13,587 nt of DNA from Candidatus Acidianus copahuensis (GCF_000632495.1 NZ_JFZT01000033.1:1-13587); one strand, 5' to 3'; shown: positions 1-6,873, numbered from the stretch's first letter. The notes: generated by a model from the letters alone, not told the origin. A program made the numbers and translations.

Positions 1-126
1 GAAATTTTTGCGCCATACGTAAAATAATGAACTTGTGTAAACTCTAAGATTCTTAACTCTTATACGATGTTTAAGGAAACTGACACACAAAGGAGAATTT
101 CTTCTATCAACAGAGAGATTAGCCAT
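1..126 (-). CDS. possible 5' part of an unidentified ORF, cut by the window start
   Basis: On the minus strand an ATG at 126 opens 42 codons without a stop and runs off the window edge. It lies 32 bp downstream of the acetyltransferase stop on the same strand, and there is no T-run between them, so it could be the next gene in that operon. The visible part is basic (many Arg and Lys) and matches no family I know. No ribosome binding site is clear. An open stretch of 42 codons can occur by chance, so this is only a candidate. Confidence 0.2.
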   Translation of the reverse strand, partial: MANLSVDRRNSPLCVSFLKHRIRVKNLRVYTSSLFYVWRKNF

Positions 127-158
127 AGAGGACGAAGCAAGAAGTTCCAACCTAGTCT

Positions 159-917
159 TTACGTTTCCTCATCGAAAGCTGTAAATCCGTTAAGCTTTAT
201 CCACTTAAAATGTGAAAACTCTTCAAATCCTATTGCCTTATAAGCCCTTATAGCAGGCTCATTCTTGGAATGAACAGATAGAAAGGGAACTAAGTTCATT
301 TCGAGGCATTCCCTTGTTATGAGAGATACCACCTTTTTTGCATGTCCCTTTCCTCTATACTCTCTTAACGTATACACTCCCCCTATATTGCAGTAATTTG
401 GTTCTCCCCTTCTTAGAGCCGCTGCTACTAATTTCTCTCCTTCAAAGGATCCATATCTCTTAAATGCTAAGAAGTTCGAATTTTTAAACCAATGAACCTT
501 TGCCTTAAAATCATTAAACGCACTTTCATCTTCAAGCATTAATTTTTTACCTCCTGGATAGAAATTTACCTTTCTAGCAAAAAGGATTACGTTATCTCTT
601 AATACGACTTGTTCAGTCTTAGACATTTCCCTAAATAATTCTTCATATTCTCCGAATACCCATATTACTGTTCTCTTTCCTCTTACTAAATTTATATAAT
701 CTAACATATCACTTGAATAATTATATATTATTACTATTGGCTGTTCATAGCCAATAAAAATCATTATATAAGAAGAAAGTATACCATCTTCAACTTTTCC
801 ATAAACTTCTGTTTTCTGTGGATTAGAAAAGAAGTCAATTGAAAGCCAGTTATGAATAAATGGATTTGTACGAACAGTGGTTCTTATAATATCAGCGGAA
901 TTTATTTTCTCGAGCAT
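159..917 (-). CDS. GNAT-family N-acetyltransferase
   Basis: This 252-residue protein ends in a GNAT fold, which transfers an acetyl group from acetyl-CoA to an amine; the substrate cannot be told. The acetyl-CoA pyrophosphate loop is visible as R188-GKGHA (residues 188-193) after the strand GGVYTL at 179-184. The usual C-terminal stretch with N219, A222, Y226 and GF (230-231) follows, as in FR47/RimI-like members. Residues 1-130 are less conserved and may be a degenerate second GNAT half or a substrate domain, which the length of about 250 residues would fit. It starts 26 bp after the stop of the SufR-like regulator on the same strand and has no TATA box of its own, so the two are probably co-transcribed. 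The family is clear and the role is unknown. Confidence 0.85.
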   Translation of the reverse strand: MLEKINSADIIRTTVRTNPFIHNWLSIDFFSNPQKTEVYGKVEDGILSSYIMIFIGYEQPIVIIYNYSSDMLDYINLVRGKRTVIWVFGEYEELFREMSKTEQVVLRDNVILFARKVNFYPGGKKLMLEDESAFNDFKAKVHWFKNSNFLAFKRYGSFEGEKLVAAALRRGEPNYCNIGGVYTLREYRGKGHAKKVVSLITRECLEMNLVPFLSVHSKNEPAIRAYKAIGFEEFSHFKWIKLNGFTAFDEET

Positions 918-943
918 TATAGAAAACCTTATGAAGAAAGTGA

Positions 944-1639
944 TTAATGTCGAATATTATTTTCTTCGTTTAATGCTCTCCTTATTTTAAAGGGTGAGGT
1001 TTCTATCTGGTGTGGAGCGTTTTTCCCTCTAATTAGAAATCTACATATATTGTACCCATTGACTTGTCTATGAGTGTTTTCAACCTGGGTTTTCAGAACA
1101 GCTGAGAAAAGTTTCTGTTCTAAGCTACAAGCCTCTCCAAATAACGATGCTACTTTAAAAATAGGGCAATTATACTCTAGAAGTTCATAGCAGTTTCCAG
1201 ATTTTTTGATCTCTGCCATATAGCCCTCCTCGTTCCTTAGATTACATAGTTTCTCGACCTTTTCATCAAAGGACATCTTATTCAATTTCTCTTCATATTC
1301 CTCCATTTTTATTTTAGACCTTTCTTTCAGAAACTTTATAACTAAAGATCCTTTATCCTCTCTTTGAAGGAATTCGAGAAGACTTAAGAGAACTATGGAA
1401 TCAGAAGAGACAAAGTACTCTCTTCCCTTATCGCTTAAGGAAAAGATGTAGGAAGGTCTTCCGACTTCCTTTTTTACAATTTTCCTTGAAACAACTCCCT
1501 GTCTTTCAAGCTTCGCCAGATGTTTGTAAACTCCCATTTTTGTTATCCCTAGTTTTTGTGATAACTGTTGAAGGGTAAGTGGACCTTCTCTTTTCAGCGT
1601 CATAATGATTTCAGTCTCTGTAGATTTAATTTGTCCCAT
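944..1639 (-). CDS. SufR-like winged-helix regulator with an iron-sulfur type cysteine set
   Basis: This 231-residue DNA-binding protein has an N-terminal winged helix. The helix-turn-helix is at about residues 21-48 (TLQQLSQKLGITKMGVYKHL), with the wing around VGRPSYIFSLSDKG at 59-72. A charged helical stretch at about 90-145 may serve in dimerisation. The C-terminal part carries C158, C171 and C199 in the pattern CP-x11-C-x27-C. I recall the same spacing for the three cysteines that hold the [4Fe-4S] cluster of cyanobacterial SufR (COG2345 group), so iron-sulfur or redox sensing is likely. C132 and C150 are extra. The ATG at 1639 has a TTTTTAAA box about 25 bp upstream, the usual leaderless layout. 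It leads the acetyltransferase and is divergent from a small gene at 1878. No suf genes lie in the window, so its targets are unknown. Confidence 0.85.
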   Translation of the reverse strand: MGQIKSTETEIIMTLKREGPLTLQQLSQKLGITKMGVYKHLAKLERQGVVSRKIVKKEVGRPSYIFSLSDKGREYFVSSDSIVLLSLLEFLQREDKGSLVIKFLKERSKIKMEEYEEKLNKMSFDEKVEKLCNLRNEEGYMAEIKKSGNCYELLEYNCPIFKVASLFGEACSLEQKLFSAVLKTQVENTHRQVNGYNICRFLIRGKNAPHQIETSPFKIRRALNEENNIRH

Positions 1640-1658
1640 AGGTATAAATTAACTTAAG

Positions 1659-1671
1659 AGTTTAAAAACTA
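1659..1671 (-). promoter_or_regulatory. TATA box and small palindrome of the SufR-like gene
   Basis: TTTTTAAA (1661-1668, minus strand) is centred about 25 bp before the ATG at 1639, fitting a leaderless transcript. It lies inside AGTTT-TT-AAACT, a 12-bp palindrome. The flanking word GAGTTTAA recurs at 1845, and its complement-like form TAAAACTC occurs at 1779-1786. The three copies may be half-sites of one regulator. Confidence 0.45.
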
Positions 1672-1831
1672 TTAGGTTCTGCTACAATATCGTTAAATTC
1701 TGGTGAGTAAAGGTTAACAAACCGTTTTTATTTCTAACATTTTTAGATGCTATCCTGTCTTGACTTATTAAACTATAATAAAACTCTGCTTTTCCCTCTT
1801 GTAATGCTATTTGAAGTACATATTTAGAAAC

Positions 1832-1872
1832 TTTGTAAACAGTGGAGTTTAATAAACACTATAGTTTACAAA
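1832..1872 (+). promoter_or_regulatory. promoter of the 47-codon gene inside a 9-bp inverted repeat (candidate operator)
   Basis: TTTGTAAAC (1832-1840) and GTTTACAAA (1864-1872) are perfect inverted copies 23 bp apart. Within them AGTG (1841-1844) and CACT (1857-1860) are also inverted. The TATA-like TTTAATAA (1848-1855) is centred on the dyad axis and lies about 26 bp before the ATG at 1878. A dimeric protein bound here would cover the TATA box, so repression is the simplest reading. The divergent SufR-like protein is an obvious candidate, but this is inference. Confidence 0.55.
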
Positions 1873-1877
1873 CACTT

Positions 1878-2021
1878 ATGACTAGAAAAAGAGGAGTCAA
1901 AAAGGAAAACCTCCTAGAATATCCTGAGGAATATCTCAAAAACGAATTTCCTGAAGTGTATCGGGAGGTTGAGTGCAGAAAATCGAGGGATAAAGATCTA
2001 TTTTACCTAGTGAAGAGGTAG
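1878..2021 (+). CDS. small charged protein of 47 residues, function unknown
   Basis: The ORF encodes 47 residues, rich in Lys, Arg and Glu, with a single Cys in the second half and no membrane segment. I do not recognise a family. It has a good leaderless promoter: TTTAATAA is centred 26 bp before the ATG. T-rich runs (2030-2042) follow soon after the stop and could end transcription inside the convergent MFS gene tail. The gene has its own palindrome-flanked promoter opposite the SufR-like regulator, which makes a real small regulated protein plausible. Its size means ORF length alone is weak support. Confidence 0.5.
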   Translation: MTRKRGVKKENLLEYPEEYLKNEFPEVYREVECRKSRDKDLFYLVKR

Positions 2022-2027
2022 AGGGCT

Positions 2028-3230
2028 TTATCCTTTTTCTTTAGTCTGTTCTTTTTGCAATATCTTTTCCATATCTTCTTCTCTCATTTTGAAAATTCTC
2101 TTGATAGAAAAATATGCTGGAATCGAGACGAGAAATGTCAATGTACCTACTACAATGAAGATATCGCTAACACTTAACAGATTAGATAATCCACCAAAGA
2201 TTGATGCCATTACTGGAGATGAACCATTGATAAAAATATTAAGTATGGAATTAACCCGTCCTAAAACTCTAGTAGGAATAATCCGAGTAAAGAAAGCCAT
2301 AAGTGGGATGTCCGCTATACTGACCTCAAGGCCCATAAGAAACGTTATAACAGGCTCAAAGATTGCTTTGTCAATTAGGACTATTGCGAAAAATCCTATA
2401 GAAAGTGAGACAAAAGCGAGAAAAGTAAACTTTGAGCCAAAAAGTTTATTCGCTATTCTTTCGCCTATTATTCCACCTACTAATGAACCTACAGAGAATC
2501 CCAAAATAAAGAGAGTATAAAATAAAGCGGTTGAATGTAGGACTAAATGAAAGAATCCAGATGCTAAAACGTCAATCGATATGAATAAACCGTTAATTAT
2601 CATAATAAGTACTATAAAAAATGCAATAGGTCTAATTACACTTAACACAGTCCTATACTTAACAGAAGGACGTAAATCGATTTTACGTTTAACTTTTTCT
2701 GGAAGGCTAATAATGACGGAGATAGCAGAAATTATAAGTATTATCCATGGAAAAAAAGACTGGAAGTAAGCTGCTGACAGTCCACCAATAAGAGAACCTC
2801 CTATCTCTGACGAGGATCTACCGATCACTGAATAGGATATAGCTTTACCTAATTCGTTTGATTCTACTGCATCCTTTACATAAGTATGAAAGGCATCTGC
2901 TGATATTAAGGAAAACACTGAGGCTAAAAGATCAACTAAGTACACTGCAATTAGAGACGAGTTAATGAGTAGAACTGCATATATTGCGAAGTTAATAATG
3001 CTAGATCCAAATATTACGTAAGTCCTATTTACTTTATCAAGAAGGTAACCTTCTGGTAATGCAACCAAGAAGTAACCAAGTAAGGATAACGTTGGAATTA
3101 AGCTTACTAAAAATATAGAGTTAAACTTCTCTACGATCGTCCACATAAAGTAAATATAAAACATCATTACAGAAAGTCTAATAAGATTCCTTGACATCCA
3201 AAATTTGTAAAAACTTGGCGAAAGACTCAT
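2028..3230 (-). CDS. MFS transporter (MFS_3/multidrug-efflux-like)
   Basis: This membrane protein of about 400 residues has many hydrophobic segments, consistent with 10-12 transmembrane helices. The cytoplasmic loop after helix 2 carries a motif A-like sequence, EGYLLDKVNRTYV (about residues 60-72). A second-half loop contains ARIxPTRVLGRVNS-like residues (TRIIPTRVLGRVNS), typical of the MFS_3 group of drug and siderophore exporters. The substrate is unknown. I chose the ATG at 3230 because a GTTATACT box lies about 25 bp upstream; an in-frame TTG at 3242 would add four residues. It follows the ABC ATPase gene on the same strand, with a T-run in between, so it probably has its own promoter. 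The C-terminus is highly charged, as is normal for a cytoplasmic tail. Confidence 0.85.
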   Translation of the reverse strand: MSLSPSFYKFWMSRNLIRLSVMMFYIYFMWTIVEKFNSIFLVSLIPTLSLLGYFLVALPEGYLLDKVNRTYVIFGSSIINFAIYAVLLINSSLIAVYLVDLLASVFSLISADAFHTYVKDAVESNELGKAISYSVIGRSSSEIGGSLIGGLSAAYFQSFFPWIILIISAISVIISLPEKVKRKIDLRPSVKYRTVLSVIRPIAFFIVLIMIINGLFISIDVLASGFFHLVLHSTALFYTLFILGFSVGSLVGGIIGERIANKLFGSKFTFLAFVSLSIGFFAIVLIDKAIFEPVITFLMGLEVSIADIPLMAFFTRIIPTRVLGRVNSILNIFINGSSPVMASIFGGLSNLLSVSDIFIVVGTLTFLVSIPAYFSIKRIFKMREEDMEKILQKEQTKEKG

Positions 3231-3291
3231 ATTTTTAACCAATAATGAGAGAGTATAACTAAATAAAAAAATTCATTGTATTTATGTTTCT

Positions 3292-3297
3292 AAAAAA
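3292..3297 (-). terminator. T-run terminator after the ABC ATPase gene
   Basis: Six T residues on the minus strand lie 4-9 bp past the stop codon at 3301. Short T-runs of this kind commonly end archaeal transcripts. This one separates the ATPase gene from the MFS promoter. Confidence 0.45.
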
Positions 3298-3300
3298 TTT

Positions 3301-4068
3301 TCATCTCATGATGAAGTCAATTTCTTTTATGACTTCAGACACGTTCTGCTCACTTCCTTTAACTAGAAAGATCTTCTTACCGTTCTTTTCCATGAGCATT
3401 TTCGATCCTGGTTCTTCGCGGTATTCTATCTTAGAGGATAACAATTCCTCCACGTTTACTGGTCCATATATTTTACCATCTACAAGAAAATAAATTTCAA
3501 AGTCCCTTAAGTATTCTGAGGTAAGCATATCCGCTTCATGAGTAACCAGAATCCCTTCTAGTCCTATCTCTTTTGCCCATTTTGCAATTGTATCCCTCCT
3601 TGACAAGTCCACGTTTTCAAATGGTTCGTCAAGTGCATACACCATAGGTTTTGACGATAAAGCTAAGGCATTTCTAACAATTAGTTGTTGTCCAGCAGAT
3701 AATTTCTTGAATTTCCTGTTCATGATCTCCTTCATTTTCATCTCTTCAAGAAAATCCATGAAAAGAAAGTAGTCTATACCCATTAATTCTTCGTATAGAG
3801 TTGCCATCTCGTTGACAGTTCTTCCTAACTTAAAGATCTCAGGTAAGTTAGTTGAGAAACCTTCAACTTTTTCATTTTTCTTAGTGCTTATACCATTTAT
3901 TTTAATTTCACCTTGGTACTCAACTATTCCAGAGATTGATCTAATAATGGTAGTTTTTCCTGAACCGTTTGTTCCTAGAAGGATCGCTTTCTGAGAGTCA
4001 AGATGTAAATCTATTCCTTGAATTATAGGCCTATCAAACGAGACCTTTAGAGAATTTATGCTTAACAT
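3301..4068 (-). CDS. ABC transporter ATP-binding protein
   Basis: This 255-residue ATPase should power the membrane proteins encoded divergently. Walker A is GTNGSGKTT (32-40), the signature is LSAGQQ (123-128), Walker B is MVYALDEP (142-149) with D147 and E148, and the switch histidine is H177. At the usual Q-loop position the sequence reads FSTNLPE (71-77), so the conserved glutamine seems to be replaced, probably by N74. The last 55 residues (about 200-255) form a small extra domain with no recognised motif. The start at 4068 is supported by a TTTTAAAT box about 25 bp upstream. The ATPase and its likely permease are on opposite strands around one operator-like repeat, unlike the usual single operon. 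Confidence 0.9.
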   Translation of the reverse strand: MLSINSLKVSFDRPIIQGIDLHLDSQKAILLGTNGSGKTTIIRSISGIVEYQGEIKINGISTKKNEKVEGFSTNLPEIFKLGRTVNEMATLYEELMGIDYFLFMDFLEEMKMKEIMNRKFKKLSAGQQLIVRNALALSSKPMVYALDEPFENVDLSRRDTIAKWAKEIGLEGILVTHEADMLTSEYLRDFEIYFLVDGKIYGPVNVEELLSSKIEYREEPGSKMLMEKNGKKIFLVKGSEQNVSEVIKEIDFIMR

Positions 4069-4088
4069 ATCTTGTATTTTCTATCCGC

Positions 4089-4098
4089 ATTTAAAATC
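4089..4098 (-). promoter_or_regulatory. TATA box of the ABC ATPase gene
   Basis: GATTTTAAAT on the minus strand is centred about 25 bp before the ATG at 4068, the spacing of a leaderless Sulfolobales transcript. Confidence 0.5.
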
Positions 4099-4105
4099 TA
4101 GGTTT

Positions 4106-4128
4106 AGTGTTCAAAGCTCTTGAACACT
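4106..4128. promoter_or_regulatory. perfect 9-bp inverted repeat, candidate operator for the divergent export genes
   Basis: AGTGTTCAA (4106-4114) and TTGAACACT (4120-4128) are perfect inverted copies separated by 5 bp. The axis at 4117 lies about 24 bp from the centre of each flanking TATA box (4089-4096 minus, 4137-4144 plus). A dimeric winged-helix protein could control both directions from this point, and the last gene of the plus operon encodes such a protein. The repeat is seen directly; its role is inferred. Confidence 0.65.
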
Positions 4129-4136
4129 CTTACCAC

Positions 4137-4164
4137 TTTTAATACGCGCTTCACCTAAGGAGAT
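4137..4164 (+). promoter_or_regulatory. TATA box and ribosome binding site of the permease operon
   Basis: TTTTAATA (4137-4144) is the best TATA match upstream of the ATG at 4175. AAGGAGAT (4157-4164) resembles a strong Shine-Dalgarno site ten bases before the start. With a start site about 26 bp after the TATA box, part of that sequence might lie outside the transcript, so one of the two assignments may be wrong. Confidence 0.4.
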
Positions 4165-4174
4165 TGATGATAAA

Positions 4175-5041
4175 ATGAAAAGATTAACTTGGTATACAGC
4201 AAAAGTTAGCATATTAAGTAGGAGTTCCATAATCTGGGGATTTTCTTTCTCCCTTTTTTGGGTATTGGTAGGGGCATTCACAGGAACTCCTATTATATTA
4301 AAGGATCACCTTTCCTTAATGCAACAGTATGGTACTTCATCGTATTGGTTGGGCGATGGATATAGACTTTACGTATCTACTTGGTATATGTTCGTTTCGA
4401 TCTCTATTATAGGTTCTCTAGCAGCCGCAAGTTCTATGTATTTTATGGATGGAATGACTAGTTTTAAATTTCTTACTAGGTTTGGGAAGATAAGGACGAA
4501 AGAACTTACTGCCTCACTTCTATCTGGTGGAGTTATATCCTCCCTTTTAGTTTCATCAATACTTATAGTAATGCTTGTTACGATTTTTTCTATCAATGGT
4601 TTAGGGATCGTAGTTTTTCCTTCTGATATTCCCTTACTAGTTGGTTCGGTTGTATTATCTGGGGCATTTATATTTTCTCTTTCTTTATTAATAGTCATTG
4701 GATTGAATTTGATTGGCCAAGATAACGTCGTATTCGTTCCTTATATTTTATTAGCAATAAATATAGGATCTTACTTTATCTGGCTTTATTCCTCTTATTC
4801 CTCTTCAACAGTAGACTACTTAGTGCCGTTTATGGCTATCATGGCGCTTTCTGGTTCAGCATATTATGGAAGTGGAGTTCCTACCTCTTTTGGTTCTGTA
4901 AGCTATACTAATAGCGTTCCTTACCTTGGAAAGATGGTTATTACCCATTCTGTCAGCGTTCCAGAGGATTTACTCTCAGTAATCGTATGGACATTGGTGA
5001 TAATTTTCCTTGATATATATCTAATGAGGAAAGTGAGGTAA
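4175..5041 (+). CDS. integral membrane protein, probable ABC permease
   Basis: This 288-residue hydrophobic protein has about six or seven membrane segments: near residues 18-37, 71-92, 112-137, 147-175, 183-203, 215-232 and 264-283. The layout resembles ABC-2 type export permeases, but no diagnostic motif is visible. It is the first gene of a four-gene operon transcribed away from the ABC ATPase gene, which makes it the likely membrane partner of that ATPase. The next gene starts on the base after its TAA, so translation is probably coupled. An AAGGAGAT site ten bases upstream supports the chosen ATG. The substrate is unknown; a lipid, peptide or drug exporter would fit, and so would an uncharacterised family. 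Confidence 0.75.
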   Translation: MKRLTWYTAKVSILSRSSIIWGFSFSLFWVLVGAFTGTPIILKDHLSLMQQYGTSSYWLGDGYRLYVSTWYMFVSISIIGSLAAASSMYFMDGMTSFKFLTRFGKIRTKELTASLLSGGVISSLLVSSILIVMLVTIFSINGLGIVVFPSDIPLLVGSVVLSGAFIFSLSLLIVIGLNLIGQDNVVFVPYILLAINIGSYFIWLYSSYSSSTVDYLVPFMAIMALSGSAYYGSGVPTSFGSVSYTNSVPYLGKMVITHSVSVPEDLLSVIVWTLVIIFLDIYLMRKVR

Positions 5042-5485
5042 ATGCTTCAGAATAACTTTTCCTATTATTTTATAGCATTAACTTTTTTGATATTGGTATT
5101 TATAGCCTATAGACAAGTTTCTACTAGAAGGTTAAAGGTCTCTCCCTCTACCTTCTTTTTCCCCATATTTCTCATTATCTTAGGAGTGTTACCAGTTAAT
5201 GTATCGGGATTTCAAGCGTTATTCCTAGGAGTCCAGATCTTGGTTGCATCGGTTTTTGGTTTCCTTAGAGCGCATACTGTTTCAATTTGGAGAGATATTG
5301 ACGGTATTTATAGGAAAGGAGATTATAGAACTGTATCCTTATGGCTGATATATTTTGCTCTAGAGTATCTGATAGAATTAATGGCAAATTACGATTTCTC
5401 TCCTATTTTACTTGATCTGGGAGTTTCTCTTCTCTCACAAAGAATTGTGTTCATGATGCGAGTAAGCGAATTGGGGTATGGATAA
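5042..5485 (+). CDS. small membrane protein, DUF1453/CcdC-like
   Basis: The protein has 147 residues with about five hydrophobic segments (about 8-23, 38-52, 57-76, 97-115, 121-138). The conserved-looking core at 73-102 (GFLRAH, then VSIWRDIDGIY, then KGDYRT and LW) resembles DUF1453/CcdC-like membrane proteins, in which a short charged loop with a W and a GxxxRKG-like stretch lies between helices. I judge this match by eye only. Its ATG follows the TAA of the permease gene directly, and its own TAA overlaps the next ATG by one base (TAATG). Such close packing implies one transcript and related function, perhaps an accessory subunit of the transporter. Confidence 0.6.
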   Translation: MLQNNFSYYFIALTFLILVFIAYRQVSTRRLKVSPSTFFFPIFLIILGVLPVNVSGFQALFLGVQILVASVFGFLRAHTVSIWRDIDGIYRKGDYRTVSLWLIYFALEYLIELMANYDFSPILLDLGVSLLSQRIVFMMRVSELGYG

Positions 5486-6114
5486 TGGACATAAGGAAGA
5501 TTTCTAAAGACGCCGACGAAGTCGCAACTAAGATACTCTCGTTAACTACAAGAAAAGACATGGGAGTCTTTTACTTGGTATGGTCAGTCTATTTCCCGAT
5601 TATAGGTGTGGTCCAGTTAATTTTACATATATTTCTAGGGAGTAGCTACATTTATCCTATATCGGTTTCTTTAGTGGAATTAGCTATAGCTGTACCATTA
5701 ATATTCTTAACCTCAAAGATGTTTATTAGAACTAAAGTAGAATATCTAAGGTATAAGTATCCTGGATTTAAAGTAGGTAGAATAGCTATCATATTACCAA
5801 TTTTAGTCTCCACTTTCTTTGCTCTAATCATTGGGAGTACGATAGCGGTTCCCTCCAAGTTCTCATTAATAGTATATTTTTCGTCTTATTATGCGCTGAT
5901 ATTGGTTCTTGGTTTAAGAGTTTTTTCCAAGGTACTTTTCAAGTTCAAAATGACTGATACTAAGTTTTACGACATTTTAGCGTTTGTAGCACTCCTAGCT
6001 TTACCCGTTGGCGAACTAATTCTATGGTGGTTCTATGTGATATTTCTCCTTACCTGGAGTTTGGCCAGCTTCATGTCGTTAAGAGATGCTGGTGTTATTC
6101 ATGGACTATCTTAA
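5485..6114 (+). CDS. membrane protein of unknown function in the transporter operon
   Basis: The 209-residue protein starts with about 25 polar residues (MDIRKISKDADEVATKIL) that may lie in the cytoplasm. About five or six hydrophobic segments follow, near 28-52, 57-76, 99-122, 127-147 and 160-196. A basic loop, RTKVEYLRYKYPGFKVGR (about 82-99), should face the inside by the positive-inside rule. I do not recognise the family. It overlaps the upstream gene by one base, and its 3' end overlaps the start region of the regulator gene, so translation of all four genes is likely coupled. A role as a transporter subunit or a membrane partner of the regulator is inference from position. Confidence 0.65.
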   Translation: MDIRKISKDADEVATKILSLTTRKDMGVFYLVWSVYFPIIGVVQLILHIFLGSSYIYPISVSLVELAIAVPLIFLTSKMFIRTKVEYLRYKYPGFKVGRIAIILPILVSTFFALIIGSTIAVPSKFSLIVYFSSYYALILVLGLRVFSKVLFKFKMTDTKFYDILAFVALLALPVGELILWWFYVIFLLTWSLASFMSLRDAGVIHGLS

Positions 6115-6418
6115 AGAACTTGTGGACCTTCTTAACAATAGAGGGCTATCTAACCCTCTTAGATTAGGTATTCTCATAAGTCTTTTCAATAAGGAAAGGC
6201 TTGATTATTCCGACATAAGAAGGGCTCTAAATATAAGTAAGAGTAATTTATCAATGAACCTTCAAATCTTAACAGAAGAGGAACTTGTGAAGGTTAGAAA
6301 GATACCAACTATCACAGGGGTAAAAACTGTAGTGGAAATTACAGAAAAAGGTAAAGAGATAATTAAGCAATACTTTAAAATCATGGAGGAGGTAAGAAAA
6401 GGGACTGGTTCTAGTTAA
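6101..6418 (+). CDS. winged-helix regulator, likely controlling the export genes
   Basis: This is a 105-residue one-domain DNA-binding protein. The fold reads as a compact winged helix of the HTH_34 (PF13601) or ArsR/MarR kind. An N-terminal helix leads to PLRLGILISLF (19-29), the helix-turn-helix is at about 37-60 (DYSDIRRALNISKSNLSMNL), the wing is at about 65-82, and ITEKGKEII leads into a C-terminal helix that should form the dimer. I take the ATG at 6101 because GGTG lies six bases before it. An in-frame ATG at 6086 would add five residues. The gene overlaps the preceding membrane-protein gene by 14 bases. As last gene of the operon it is the best candidate to bind the inverted repeat at 4106-4128. 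No metal-binding cysteine is present. Confidence 0.8.
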   Translation: MDYLKELVDLLNNRGLSNPLRLGILISLFNKERLDYSDIRRALNISKSNLSMNLQILTEEELVKVRKIPTITGVKTVVEITEKGKEIIKQYFKIMEEVRKGTGSS

Positions 6419-6662
6419 TTAAAAATAGGCTTATTCACCTTCGCTTGTTCGGCGTTAAATTCTCTAAATGAGAGATCTTTAAGTGTCAAATAGAGAGGCA
6501 AAGAAGAAATTCAAAACTAGTTTAATTCAGTGTTATATCTTGAAGAGTTATCCACACTACAGTTACGCAAAACATAATCTTGCTTTCAGGAAGAGCTTTT
6601 ACTTGTGATAAGTGAGATCATTGGTCATCACTATCTTGTTGATTAACTTAAAATATCATGCG

Positions 6663-6707
6663 GAGTGGGAACTACCCTTGGTGTGTAAAGTGGGTTCACT
6701 CTTTTTT
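6663..6707 (+). terminator. hairpin followed by T6
   Basis: GAGTG (6663-6667) pairs with CACTC (6697-6701). AA with TT and CCC (6675-6677) with GGG (6692-6694) extend the stem around a loop of about 14 bases. TTTTTT follows at 6702-6707. It could end a long 3' tail of the export operon, whose last stop is at 6418, or be the 3' end of an independent small RNA. Classical intrinsic hairpins are not required in archaea, so the role is open. Confidence 0.4.
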
Positions 6708-6835
6708 AGCCTAAGATTAATTATGAAGCAGAAAACCCTATCAAATGGTCAGGACATTTCACCCTGATTCCGTTAGACCAATTTTAAATGCCAATAGATC
6801 TCTTTGACGCCATGCAACGATATCATAGTTTTCTC

Positions 6836-6850
6836 AAAAATTTTAAAAAC
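6836..6850 (-). terminator. T-runs after the proline/glycine-rich gene
   Basis: Read on the minus strand, two T5 runs separated by AAAA lie about 25-40 bp past the stop at 6874. This is a plausible archaeal termination region. Confidence 0.3.
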
Positions 6851-6873
6851 TAAGATTTGATAATCTGTGACCT

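Larger units (their letters stand above)
6419..6873. other. 455-bp stretch without a clear gene
   Basis: No ORF of convincing length lies here. The stretch holds a hairpin with a T-run (6663-6707). After it, the plus-strand frame from 6710 reads 24 codons, a TAA, then 21 more codons from an ATG at 6788 to a stop at 6852. The translation looks protein-like (KWSGHFTLIPLDQF before the stop), but an adjacent frame looks equally so. This may be a remnant of a mobile element or of a decayed gene; I cannot assign it. Confidence 0.3.

Noticed and set aside
67..243. 58-codon plus-strand ORF at the left end
   Set aside because: Nearly half of it is antisense to the end of the acetyltransferase gene, and it has no family signal.
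2089..2520. Plus-strand ORF of 143 codons opposite the MFS gene
   Set aside because: Shadow of a clear membrane transporter gene; no motif or promoter of its own.
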